This document shows positions 48,070 to 56,209 of a stretch of 56,209 nt of DNA, piece after piece. A model generated the notes under the pieces. The model searched no databases and was not told the origin of the DNA. It saw only the letters and a program-made list of their open reading frames with translations. Origin of the DNA: an uncultured Clostridia bacterium (lineage in GTDB: Bacteria; Bacillota; Clostridia; TANB77; CAG-508); contig CAPOZU010000015.1 of NCBI GenBank assembly GCA_948676835.1, forward strand, positions 1 to 56,209, in the 5' to 3' direction. Positions within the stretch are counted from its first letter, which is position 1; each line of letters opens with the position of its first letter. The translations under genes and the position numbers were made by a program.

Positions 48070-50094
48070 TTGAAAAATGATATAGAAGATATAGAAATTA
48101 AAAAAACAAAAAAATTCAGAAAATTTAAATTCTTCCTAATTTTAATTTTTGCTATAATACTATTTCTTGCAATTAAAACAGGAATAACAATTTCTAGGTG
48201 GCAAAATTTAGCACAAGACATGATAGTAAATATGCCATCACAAGTACTTGATACAGATGGGAATATTATTGCAGAACTAGGAAATAATAAAAATACAAAA
48301 AATGTTGCTTTGTCAGACATTCCAGAAAATTTAAAGAATGCATATGTTTCAATAGAAGACCAACGTTTTTATAAACATTCAGGCGTTGATCTTCCAAGAA
48401 CTGGTGCGGCAATTATTTCTTATATAAGAAATATGGGGTCATCATCTTTTGGTGGAAGTAGTATTACTCAACAATTAGTAAAAAATTTAACAGGGGATAA
48501 TTCTTCAAAAGTTACTAGAAAAATAAATGAATGGTTTAAAGCCTTTGGCTTAGAAGGAATTCTTTCAAAAGATGAAATTTTAGAAGCATATTTAAATATT
48601 ATATATGTGGGTCCTAATATATATGGAGTAGGATTAGGTGCTGAATACTATTTTAGTAAAGATGTTAAAGATTTGTCTTTAGCAGAATGTGCTTTTTTAG
48701 CTGGGATAAATAATTCACCTAATTCATATAATCCTTTTGGCGAAAAAGATACTTCAGAAAAGATAATAAAAAGAAGTAAAACTGTTCTTTCTAAAATGTT
48801 AGAACTAGGATATATTAATGAAACAGAATTCAATGAAGCGATATCACAAGTAGATAAAGGATTAAATTTTAAACAAGGAAAAATAGAATCTAAAGAAACT
48901 AATGGAATATATTCATATCATACAGATAGTCTTATATCAGAAATAATTACAGATATTTCTGAAAAAAAGAAAATATCAGAAACTTTTGCTACAAATTATA
49001 TATATATGGCTGGCTTAAAAATATATAGTACTCAAGATACAAAAATACAAAATGAAATTGAAAAAGAATTTTTAAAATCAACATATATACTTAAATCGCA
49101 AAACGATCCAAATGTTACTTCACAAGCTGCTATGGTTATAATTGATAATAAAACTGGTGAAGTAAGAGGGTGTAGCGGAGGACTTGGAAAAAAGACTACA
49201 TCAAGAGGATTTAATAGAGCAACTCAAGGACTAAGGCAAACAGGATCAAGTGGTAAACCATTAGCTGTTCTTTTACCAGGAATTGAATACAATATATTTA
49301 ATGCATCTACAAAATATGTAGATGAACCTACAACCTTTGATGATGGGACAGAAGAGGGGTATTCTCCAACAGATTATAATAAATATAGAGGAGAAATAAC
49401 TGTAAGACAAGCTGTAGAATCTTCACAAAATATACCTTTTGTAAAAATGATGGAACAAATAACACCTAAAAAATCTATTGAATTTATGAAGAAACTTGGA
49501 ATAACTACCCTTACAGAGAAAGATGATAATTTAAATTTAGCTTTAGGTGGATTAGATAAAGGAATAAGTCCATTAGAAATGGCTGCTGCTTATTGTACAA
49601 TTGCAAATGATGGAATTTATATAGAACCAACATTTTACACTAAGATTGAAAATCAAGCAGGAGAAAGAGTAGTCAAAACAAAGCAGAAAAAGAAACGAGT
49701 ATATTCGAAAGATACTGCTTATAGTGTAAAATCGTTACTTACAGAGCCTGTCACTGGAAGTAAAGGAACAGCAAAATATTGTAAGATTGATGGTATAGAT
49801 GTTGCAGCTAAAACAGGAACTACAAATGATGAATATGATAGATGGCTTTGTGGTTTTACACCTTATTATACAGCTACAACGTGGTTTGGTTTTGATAAAA
49901 ATGAAACTATAAGATTTAATAAAAAAAATCCAGCAGGTTTAATTTGGTCAAATGTAATGAAAAGAATACATACAGGTCTTACAAATGCAAAATTTGAAAT
50001 ACCAACTATAGAAGAATCAAAAATCAATTCTAATACAAATAGTAATAATCAAGATTTAGATATTGATGATATTGATGATGAATTTGAACAATAA
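48070..50094 (+). CDS. Class A penicillin-binding protein (PBP1A-type)
   Basis: This 674-aa bifunctional peptidoglycan synthase has an N-terminal membrane anchor (about 17-37). The GT51 glycosyltransferase domain has EDQRFYKHSGVD and GGSSITQQLVKNLTG. The transpeptidase domain has the SxxK site in TGSSGKPLA, SQN in SSQNIPFVK and KTGT. An Asn/Asp-rich tail ends the protein. It starts at TTG 48070 with AAAAGGA upstream. Gene names vary (pbpA/ponA), so none is assigned. Confidence 0.94.
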   Translation: MKNDIEDIEIKKTKKFRKFKFFLILIFAIILFLAIKTGITISRWQNLAQDMIVNMPSQVLDTDGNIIAELGNNKNTKNVALSDIPENLKNAYVSIEDQRFYKHSGVDLPRTGAAIISYIRNMGSSSFGGSSITQQLVKNLTGDNSSKVTRKINEWFKAFGLEGILSKDEILEAYLNIIYVGPNIYGVGLGAEYYFSKDVKDLSLAECAFLAGINNSPNSYNPFGEKDTSEKIIKRSKTVLSKMLELGYINETEFNEAISQVDKGLNFKQGKIESKETNGIYSYHTDSLISEIITDISEKKKISETFATNYIYMAGLKIYSTQDTKIQNEIEKEFLKSTYILKSQNDPNVTSQAAMVIIDNKTGEVRGCSGGLGKKTTSRGFNRATQGLRQTGSSGKPLAVLLPGIEYNIFNASTKYVDEPTTFDDGTEEGYSPTDYNKYRGEITVRQAVESSQNIPFVKMMEQITPKKSIEFMKKLGITTLTEKDDNLNLALGGLDKGISPLEMAAAYCTIANDGIYIEPTFYTKIENQAGERVVKTKQKKKRVYSKDTAYSVKSLLTEPVTGSKGTAKYCKIDGIDVAAKTGTTNDEYDRWLCGFTPYYTATTWFGFDKNETIRFNKKNPAGLIWSNVMKRIHTGLTNAKFEIPTIEESKINSNTNSNNQDLDIDDIDDEFEQ

Positions 50095-50154
50095 ATCTTG
50101 AATTAAAATAAATTAAAACATATAATATAAATAGTTTATGTATTGGAGGAAAAT

Positions 50155-52044
50155 ATGGAAAAATCAAAAGGAAACAAAATTGTACTATTTTTTATAATTT
50201 TATTGTTAATAGTACTTATTATTGCAGGAGGAGCTTATGCATACATTGCAACAGATTTATTAAAATCACCAGATATGTTATTTAAGAAGTACTTGTTTAG
50301 TGAATTTGTTGAAATTTCAAAATTTAATGTAGGTCCATATAAAGAAGGATATGCAAGGATGAAAAATGAACCAACAGAAATTAAAGTTGTTGGGAAAAAT
50401 GAGTTTAATCTTGGAATGACTCAAGATTTAGATGAAGATAGTGAAAAACAATATTTAGAAACAACACTTACTCTTAAAACAGATTATCCAAATAAAAATA
50501 TATCAGTAAATATAGATTCAAAATTAGGTGATGAACAATACTTAAAAGCGGATTTACTAGGTTCAAATGAAGCTGTAGGACTTAATGTTGAAGGATTGCA
50601 TGATAAATATATTACAGTTGAAAATAGAGATTTAAAAAAACTTGCACAAAGTTTTAATGCAGATGAAAATACTGTTAATATGATACCAGATAAGATACCT
50701 GAAATTTCTTTAACAGAAGAAGCTAAAAAAATGCTATTAAAAGAAATTACAAATATAATTTCTAGTGAATTATCTACTATTGATGCTAAAGCTTATGCAC
50801 AAGAACATTATATAATAGATAATTATAATGGAGAAAAATTTGAAGGAACAAAATATGTTTTAAATACTACTTCAAAAAAACTTAATGAAATAATTAATAA
50901 TTCTGTAATCAAAATATATGAAAATGAACAAGTAAAAAATGTTTTAAATTTAGATGAATTAATAAATAATTTAAAAGAGGATATAGAAGAATATTCAAAA
51001 CAAGAAGGAACTGAAGAAGATACAGCAATTAAAATAGGAGTATATTCTTATAATGGTAAAACAATAAAACTAGATATAACTTCAAATGATGCAACTACTT
51101 TCGAAATGTATATTGTAAATAAAGAAAAATCAAGCTCTATACAAATAAAAACTATATTACCAAAAAGTGAAAGCAATCAAGTTTCTTCTGAATCTTTGAT
51201 AAATATAAATAGTTCATTTGAAACACAAAATGGTGAAATATCTTTTGATGAAAAAACAACATATGATAAAAAAGATATTAAAGCATTAAAAGAAAAAGAA
51301 GCAGAAGAAAATCCTTTCTATAGTGAAGAAGAGATAAACGAAGAATATAAAAATGTAACATTATCTGCAAAAGCTACAATTACATCAGAAGGTGATACAA
51401 TTACAGCTAGAATTACTACTGTAAATAAAGATAAAGAAAAACAAACTTCAACTCAAACAATGAATTTTAAAGATGTACAAGTTGAAACATTAAATAAAGA
51501 TCAAATGCTTGTTATAAACGATTATACAGAAGATGATTTTTCTGCTTTAACAATGGAACTTATGACAAATGGAATGAAAACAGCACAAGAAAAACCAAAC
51601 ACATTAGTTGGAACTTTATTTGGATTTTTAAATAATTTTTCAGATATGTTATCAAATGGTACAGAAACAGAAGAAGAACTACCTGTAAATATGGATATAG
51701 ATGATGGTGATAAAGAAAAATTATCTGAATCTGATATTTCTAAAGGAAAAGAATATGTTCATTCATCAATTGAAACAGCTTTAAATACACAATTAGATAA
51801 TTATAAAAGCGATTTAAGAAGTGATCCTAATACTAACCCAGGAGATTATCTAACAGCAGAAAAAATAGAGAGTCAAGCTGGTGCATCTATAAAAAATATA
51901 GAAATTATTGATGGTGGAACATTAAAATGCGAATATAACGAAAGCACATATTTTGTTAAAATATATATTGATGGAGATACTTGGAGTTTGCAAGATTTAG
52001 AAATTTTATATTCAGAAGACGGAAAATTAGAAAATGCAAGATAA
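50155..52044 (+). CDS. Membrane-anchored extracellular protein of unknown function
   Basis: This 629-aa protein has one N-terminal membrane helix (about 8-32) and a large charged ectodomain rich in beta-hairpin-like stretches with TLTLKTDYPNKN near residue 100. It has no sorting signal. The ATG at 50155 follows GGAGG by 5 nt; a TTG at 50143 is within the SD. It may be a lipid- or wall-interacting protein working with the PBP upstream, but no motif proves it. Confidence 0.65.
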   Translation: MEKSKGNKIVLFFIILLLIVLIIAGGAYAYIATDLLKSPDMLFKKYLFSEFVEISKFNVGPYKEGYARMKNEPTEIKVVGKNEFNLGMTQDLDEDSEKQYLETTLTLKTDYPNKNISVNIDSKLGDEQYLKADLLGSNEAVGLNVEGLHDKYITVENRDLKKLAQSFNADENTVNMIPDKIPEISLTEEAKKMLLKEITNIISSELSTIDAKAYAQEHYIIDNYNGEKFEGTKYVLNTTSKKLNEIINNSVIKIYENEQVKNVLNLDELINNLKEDIEEYSKQEGTEEDTAIKIGVYSYNGKTIKLDITSNDATTFEMYIVNKEKSSSIQIKTILPKSESNQVSSESLININSSFETQNGEISFDEKTTYDKKDIKALKEKEAEENPFYSEEEINEEYKNVTLSAKATITSEGDTITARITTVNKDKEKQTSTQTMNFKDVQVETLNKDQMLVINDYTEDDFSALTMELMTNGMKTAQEKPNTLVGTLFGFLNNFSDMLSNGTETEEELPVNMDIDDGDKEKLSESDISKGKEYVHSSIETALNTQLDNYKSDLRSDPNTNPGDYLTAEKIESQAGASIKNIEIIDGGTLKCEYNESTYFVKIYIDGDTWSLQDLEILYSEDGKLENAR

Positions 52045-52052
52045 TATGAATG

Positions 52053-52084
52053 CTACTGTGATATTTTTCACAGTAGTTTTTTAT
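52053..52084 (+). terminator. Rho-independent terminator
   Basis: CTACTGTGA / TCACAGTAG, 6-nt loop, TTTTTT. Confidence 0.85.
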
Positions 52085-52113
52085 TTGAATACTATATCCT
52101 GAGGTGATATTAT

Positions 52114-52977
52114 ATGAAATTAGGATTATGCCTATCAGGAGGTGGTACAAAAGCATTTGCTCACATAGGTGCTCTAAAAGCATTTGAAGAAGCAAATATT
52201 AAATTTGACTATTTAGCAGGTACATCATCTGGAAGTATTGTTGCAACATTATATGCAATAGGATATACATCTGATGAAATTTATGACATTTTTAAAGAGC
52301 ATGTAAATCAAATAAATTATGTAGATTTTAAAAACTTTTTAAGAGTTATAAAAAACTTTTGCAAAACAGGAAAAATAAAAATTGATGGTTTAAACAGTGG
52401 TGAAAAAATTTATAAATTAATGAAAAAATTTTGCACAGATAAAGGAATAAGTGATATTTCACAAATAGATAAGCCATTATTAATACCAGCAGTTAATATA
52501 TGTAATGAAGATTTGTATGTTTTTTATTCTAAGAAAAATACAATAAAAATGTATCCAAGTAATATTAGATATGTTGGTAAAGCAGACATTGCTGCTGTTG
52601 TTCAAGCAAGCTGTAGTTATCCAGGAATATTTTCTCCTTGTTCTAAAATACATAATCTCCTACTTATTGATGGTGGAATTGAAGAAAACATTCCATGGAG
52701 AGAAGTTAAAAGAGTTGGTGCAGATAAAGTTTTGAGCATTGTATTTACAAATACTCAAGCACAAAAATGTTGTAGTAGTATAATAGAAATACTAACAAAA
52801 TCTTTTAATATATTGTGTCATGAGCTAAGTAGATATGAATGGGATGGTTCAGATTATTTACTTGAAATAAAACATAATAATAGTGGGTTATTAAACAAAA
52901 AAGATTCTAAGACTTTATATTATGAAGGTTATAATCAAACAAAAAAGTTTATTAGAGAAAATTTAAAAAATCTTTAA
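52114..52977 (+). CDS. Patatin-like phospholipase
   Basis: This 287-aa acyl hydrolase shows the patatin signatures: a glycine-rich oxyanion segment SGGGTKAFAHIG, the nucleophile elbow GTSSGS and the catalytic aspartate in DGGIEENIP. There is no signal peptide, so it acts in the cytoplasm or at the inner membrane face, hydrolysing lipid acyl esters. SD TGAGGTGA. Confidence 0.9.
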   Translation: MKLGLCLSGGGTKAFAHIGALKAFEEANIKFDYLAGTSSGSIVATLYAIGYTSDEIYDIFKEHVNQINYVDFKNFLRVIKNFCKTGKIKIDGLNSGEKIYKLMKKFCTDKGISDISQIDKPLLIPAVNICNEDLYVFYSKKNTIKMYPSNIRYVGKADIAAVVQASCSYPGIFSPCSKIHNLLLIDGGIEENIPWREVKRVGADKVLSIVFTNTQAQKCCSSIIEILTKSFNILCHELSRYEWDGSDYLLEIKHNNSGLLNKKDSKTLYYEGYNQTKKFIRENLKNL

Positions 52978-53033
52978 ATTTTGTAAATAATAAAGTATAA
53001 TATTAAAAAATCAAATGAAGGAAAAATATAAAA

Positions 53034-53726
53034 ATGTATAAAGAAATTGAAAAAAGGTTAGTAGAAATATCAGAAGAGAGTCAAAAAAAATTAAATAATA
53101 AATTATGTCCAGATACAAATAAAGAAATTTTAGGTGTTAGAATTCCGAATTTAAGAAAACTCGCAAAAGAGATTATTAAAGAAGAAAAATGGGAACAATT
53201 TATAGATGAAGCTCAAGATAAATATTTTGAAGAAATAATATTACAAGGATTATGTATAGCATATTCAAAAAAATCCTTGGAAGAAAAATATAATTATATG
53301 GAAAAATTTATTCCTAAAATGGATAGTTGGGCAATGACAGATACTTTTACTCCAACATTAAAAATAAAGGATAAAGAACTAGAAGATTATTGGAGATTTA
53401 TAACTCCTTATACAAAATCTAAAAAAGAGTTTGAAGTTAGATTTGCTATTATAAGTATGCTAGATTATTATATAAGAGAAGAATATGTAGAAAAAGTAAT
53501 AGAGGTTTTAAATAATATAAAACATGATGGTTATTATGTAAAAATGGCAGTTGCTTGGACTTTAGCTGAAATCGGAATAAAATTTAATGATATATTAATG
53601 AATTATTTAAATTCAGAAAATAACTTAGATAAATTTACTTTTAATAAGACTATTCAAAAGATGATAGAATCATATAGAATAACAGATAAACAAAAAGATA
53701 TTTTGAGAAAAATGAAAATAAAATAG
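53034..53726 (+). CDS. DNA alkylation repair protein (AlkD-like HEAT repeats)
   Basis: This 230-aa all-helical protein matches the AlkD family: GVRIPNLRKLAKEI, MDSWAMTDTF, EVRFAIISMLDYYI, VKMAVAWTLAEI. AlkD-type glycosylases remove alkylated purines. The conserved W and D positions (DSWAMTD, AVAWTLAE) are kept. It is followed after 9 nt by the next gene. Confidence 0.9.
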   Translation: MYKEIEKRLVEISEESQKKLNNKLCPDTNKEILGVRIPNLRKLAKEIIKEEKWEQFIDEAQDKYFEEIILQGLCIAYSKKSLEEKYNYMEKFIPKMDSWAMTDTFTPTLKIKDKELEDYWRFITPYTKSKKEFEVRFAIISMLDYYIREEYVEKVIEVLNNIKHDGYYVKMAVAWTLAEIGIKFNDILMNYLNSENNLDKFTFNKTIQKMIESYRITDKQKDILRKMKIK

Positions 53727-53735
53727 GAGAAAATT

Positions 53736-54794
53736 ATGGAAATATTTAATTATATTGAAACATTGTTGTTATTATTTTTTACTTATTCTTTTGCAGGATG
53801 GTGTATGGAATCTATAGGTGGAATATTTGTTGTTAAAAAATTTGTAAATAGAGGATTTATGATAGGTCCACTTTGTCCAGTATATGGAGTTGGTGTTGTT
53901 ACAATAACAGTATTACTTGGAAAATATGCTAATGATTTTGTTGCATTATTTATTTTAGCAACAGTACTATGTGGAGTACTTGAATATTTAACAGGATATT
54001 TTATGGAAAAATGGTTTAATGCAAGATGGTGGGACTATACAAATAGAAGATTTAATATTAATGGAAGAGTATGCTTAGAAAATTTATGTGCATTTGGAAT
54101 AGCAGGTTCTGTAATCTTGAAATATATAAATCCTTTTTTTATCAATATATATGATAAATTGCCAGACACAATTAGACATACAATTACAGGGATTTTATTT
54201 GTATTATTTATTATAGATTTTGTTATTTCTTTTAAAATTATATGTAGTTTTAAAGGTGAAACTTATGAAAAAATGGATAATACAGAAGAAATAGGTTCTA
54301 AGGTAAGAGACAAAGCAGAAGATATGATAATGCAAGCTGAATCAGATGTAATACATTCTGTTAGAAAAATAAGATTGAAAAGACAAAGAAGAATTAGATA
54401 TAGAAGAAATAAAATATTTAATTCAAAAACATATACATTACGTGAGTTGATAGATAGAATGAATGAAGAAGGAAGCTTATTAAAAGAAAAAATTGCTTAT
54501 GAAAAACAGAAGATTGATAATTTAATAAAATCTAGAAAACTAGAATTTGAAAGTAAACAAAAAGAATATATTAATAAAATTCAAAAAACAAAAAATGATT
54601 TTGAAAAAATACACCTAAATTCTATTGAGAAAATTAATAATTTGAAAATATCTTCAGAAGAAATATCAAAACAAATTAAAGAAAAGTTTAGTAAACAATC
54701 AAAATTGAAACAAAGATTAATAAATGCTTTTCCAAATATGAAAGTTAATAATTTAGAAAAGAGAAAAAATAAAAGCCAAAATATTGAAAAATAA
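53736..54794 (+). CDS. CmpB-type membrane protein with a C-terminal coiled coil
   Basis: This 352-aa protein has about five membrane segments in the first 170 residues, with the family motif FAGWCMESIGG...FVNRGFMIGPLCPVYG and ARWWDYTN. The family is annotated as a putative ABC transporter permease (ABC_trans_CmpB), though transport has not been shown. A basic, coiled-coil cytoplasmic tail (about 200-352) is added. GGAG precedes the ATG. Confidence 0.8.
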   Translation: MEIFNYIETLLLLFFTYSFAGWCMESIGGIFVVKKFVNRGFMIGPLCPVYGVGVVTITVLLGKYANDFVALFILATVLCGVLEYLTGYFMEKWFNARWWDYTNRRFNINGRVCLENLCAFGIAGSVILKYINPFFINIYDKLPDTIRHTITGILFVLFIIDFVISFKIICSFKGETYEKMDNTEEIGSKVRDKAEDMIMQAESDVIHSVRKIRLKRQRRIRYRRNKIFNSKTYTLRELIDRMNEEGSLLKEKIAYEKQKIDNLIKSRKLEFESKQKEYINKIQKTKNDFEKIHLNSIEKINNLKISSEEISKQIKEKFSKQSKLKQRLINAFPNMKVNNLEKRKNKSQNIEK

Positions 54795-54844
54795 GCATAT
54801 ATATGCTAAGATAAGTAAAGCAAAAAATTTTATGGAGGAAAGAT

Positions 54845-55321
54845 ATGAAAGAAGATAACACAGATGAAAGTTATATAGGATTAATTTGTAATGGTGAATT
54901 TAATGCAATTCGTGATTTTAAAATAGGTGAATTATTTGAATCTTTTTTTGATAATATAAATTATAATGTTGTAAAAGTAGAAAAGGATATATATGTTGAT
55001 TTTACAGGTGAAGCTATGTGTGATGATGAACCATGTACAATTTTAATTAGATTTAAAATAGATGATAATAGAGAAGAATTTGAAATTAATTTAGTAAAAG
55101 TAAATGAAGATATTTTAGATGAAGAAGAAACTTTAGATTTGTTAGACGATATAGCTTTTGCTGGAGGAGCAATTTTAGATGATGAAGATTATTGCAATAG
55201 TTGCATAGCTGAAAGTTGTGAACATTGTATGCATCATGATGAATGTATTCAAAATGATGATGAAGATTCTGATGAGTATGATGACGAAGATGAAAAAGAA
55301 GATAATGAGGATGATGAGTAA
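54845..55321 (+). CDS. Uncharacterised acidic protein with a Cys/His cluster
   Basis: This 158-aa protein has a beta-rich N-terminal part (about 1-90), then CNSCIAESCEHCMHHDEC, likely a metal site, and a tail of Asp/Glu only. SD GGAGG. A terminator follows, so it is transcribed alone. No family recognised. Confidence 0.65.
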   Translation: MKEDNTDESYIGLICNGEFNAIRDFKIGELFESFFDNINYNVVKVEKDIYVDFTGEAMCDDEPCTILIRFKIDDNREEFEINLVKVNEDILDEEETLDLLDDIAFAGGAILDDEDYCNSCIAESCEHCMHHDECIQNDDEDSDEYDDEDEKEDNEDDE

Positions 55322-55327
55322 AGTGAA

Positions 55328-55362
55328 AAAGAGCATGTTTTTTACAACATGTTCTTTTTTAT
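55328..55362 (+). terminator. Rho-independent terminator
   Basis: AAAGAGCATGTT / AACATGTTCTTT (one G-U) followed by TTTT. Confidence 0.8.
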
Positions 55363-55428
55363 TTTCACATAATTGGTTTTTATTTAATATTATATATAAA
55401 TTATGCTTTATAAAAAGGAGGAAGTAGA

Positions 55429-55584
55429 ATGTTTTGGTGTAGGTTTAGAAAAGTAATAGCTGGAATTCTTATGGGATTTGGAATAGGAGTTCTATTAGTA
55501 TTATTTCTTCCTCCGATTGCCTGGATCTGCATTATGGGAATAGGGATGCTAATTGGAGGCATAAAATTTTTATGTTCAAAATAA
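55429..55584 (+). CDS. Small two-helix membrane protein next to spoVM
   Basis: This 51-aa protein starts MFWCRFRK and has two hydrophobic stretches (about 9-27 and 30-47) with a PP turn between them. AAGGAGG is 7 nt before the ATG. It lies 15 nt ahead of the SpoVM-like gene and probably shares its transcript, so a spore-membrane role is possible but unproven. Confidence 0.65.
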   Translation: MFWCRFRKVIAGILMGFGIGVLLVLFLPPIAWICIMGIGMLIGGIKFLCSK

Positions 55585-55599
55585 TAAAAGGAGGTAAAG

Positions 55600-55677
55600 A
55601 TGACAATTGTTGTAAAAAAAGTACCTAAGTTTATGAGAGGATTCGTAAAGTTTATTTTCGGAATAAAATCTACATAA
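55600..55677 (+). CDS. spoVM: Stage V sporulation protein M-like peptide
   Basis: A 25-aa amphipathic peptide whose pattern KxPKFxxGxVxxxxG (KVPKFMRGFVKFIFG) matches SpoVM. SpoVM senses positive curvature on the forespore surface and recruits SpoIVA to build the coat. AGGAGG is 5 nt upstream. It lies beside rpmB, as spoVM does in Bacillus subtilis, which supports the call. Confidence 0.85.
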   Translation: MTIVVKKVPKFMRGFVKFIFGIKST

Positions 55678-55693
55678 GCTTTAGATTAAAAAC

Positions 55694-55756
55694 AAAAGAG
55701 CTACTTAAGAATATACTAAAACTTTTAATTTTAGAACATTCTTAAGTAGCTCTTTT
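55694..55756 (+). terminator. Bidirectional terminator between spoVM and rpmB
   Basis: Nineteen-nt complementary arms (AAAAGAGCTACTTAAGAAT at 55694-55712 and its complement at 55738-55756) with A/T-run flanks serve both convergent genes. Confidence 0.85.
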
Positions 55757-55766
55757 ATATATGTGA

Positions 55767-55967
55767 TTAAACAGCTCTTTGAACTTTTCCAGAACGTAAG
55801 CATTTAGAACATACTGACACTCTTTGAACTTTTCCGTCAATAACAGCTTTAACTGTTCTTAAGTTAGGTCTAACAGGTCTTGTTGTTCTTTTACTAATAT
55901 GTGAACGAGTTATACTTAATTGTTTTCCAAAGCTTGTTTCTTTTCCACAACAAACACATTTTGCCAT
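55767..55967 (-). CDS. rpmB: 50S ribosomal protein L28
   Basis: This 66-aa large-subunit protein has zinc-ribbon cysteines (CVCC near the start, CSKC near the end) and the conserved SHISKRTTRPVRPNL. The true start is the ATG at 55967, with GGAGGTGC correctly placed; upstream in-frame codons lie in the leader. Confidence 0.96.
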   Translation of the reverse strand: MAKCVCCGKETSFGKQLSITRSHISKRTTRPVRPNLRTVKAVIDGKVQRVSVCSKCLRSGKVQRAV

Positions 55968-56010
55968 ATCTAAAGCACCTCCATTTATTTTAATAAACTG
56001 ACTATCTAAT

Positions 56011-56039
56011 AGTCTAACATACATTTTTTAAAAAAACAA
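56011..56039 (-). promoter_or_regulatory. Promoter of rpmB
   Basis: On the - strand TTGTTT (56039-56034), 17-nt spacer, TAGACT (56016-56011). The remaining bases to 56209 show no gene. Confidence 0.5.
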
Positions 56040-56209
56040 GTGATTTTTTACATTTTTTGCAATTTTTATTGCTTAGATTATAAAAACACACGCATAACTA
56101 TTTTAAACTTAATTAGAAATAAAAACAAGATGTTATAGGTTTAAAATAGATATGTCACAAGTAAAATGAAAATAAAATATTGAAAGAGAGTACCAGAAAT
56201 GATATTGTT

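Noticed and set aside
55968..56024. N-terminal extension of ribosomal protein L28
   Set aside because: The SD GGAGGTGC lies inside the extension and L28 begins at MAKC.

Overview
The window is very AT-rich and comes from an anaerobic, endospore-forming low-GC Firmicute. It is most like an uncultured gut Clostridia lineage: it has sigH, a SpoVM-like peptide beside rpmB, several sortases with SpaA/Cna-B surface proteins, and no sign of a Gram-negative envelope. Nearly everything is on the + strand; only smpB and rpmB are on the - strand.

Layout. 1-4.7 kb: a membrane glycosyltransferase and a pilin-like LPxTG protein. 4.9-9.5 kb: murB, yvcK and a glycogen debranching enzyme. 9.5-12.9 kb: an ABC exporter and an ATP-grasp enzyme. 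13-16.8 kb: rny, sigH, a duplicated tRNA half with an intact tRNA-Thr, and ychF. 16.9-20.4 kb: a small wall-anchor-like protein and a Wzz/BY-kinase-like fusion with a long tail. 20.5-25.9 kb: an acidic unknown, metG, tmk and a WG-repeat-like membrane protein. 26.0-40.4 kb: the accessory region described below. 40.5-56.2 kb: fba, smpB, a second sortase, a cyclophilin, an AraC-type regulator, a HerA/VirD4-like ATPase with a Cys-rich partner, a class A PBP, a patatin, an AlkD-like protein, a CmpB-like membrane protein, a SpoVM-like peptide and rpmB.

Accessory region. A tyrosine recombinase (26353-27264) is followed by a near-perfect 23-nt inverted repeat pair (27359-27381 / 27518-27540). The pair encloses a promoter-like sequence that points away from the downstream genes, so this looks like an invertible ON/OFF switch. 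Downstream are a class C sortase, a membrane-anchored protein ending in an FGE/C-type-lectin domain, a MutS-I-like protein, Avd, a reverse transcriptase and a template repeat: a complete diversity-generating retroelement (DGR). The 129-nt variable repeat differs from the template at 23 positions, and all 23 are template adenines. A small OB-fold-like protein and a 2612-aa LPxTG adhesin follow in the same direction. The locus would combine phase variation with targeted hypermutation of a surface protein.

Most unusual signal. Six genes appear broken, with eight breaks in total. Every break lies exactly at an in-frame CGG codon, and each is repaired by skipping the C and reading GGN as glycine. 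By eye I found no in-frame CGG that is read as arginine, while about forty CGG trinucleotides in the other two codon phases disturb nothing. Genes affected are the debranching enzyme, metG, the DGR variable protein, the DGR MutS-like gene (twice), the giant adhesin, and the ATPase (twice, both inside its P-loop). This suggests CGG-directed +1 frameshifting, or CGGN read as a four-base glycine codon. A systematic C-insertion artefact is the main rival explanation. The affected genes are annotated here as single CDSs spanning the shift sites.
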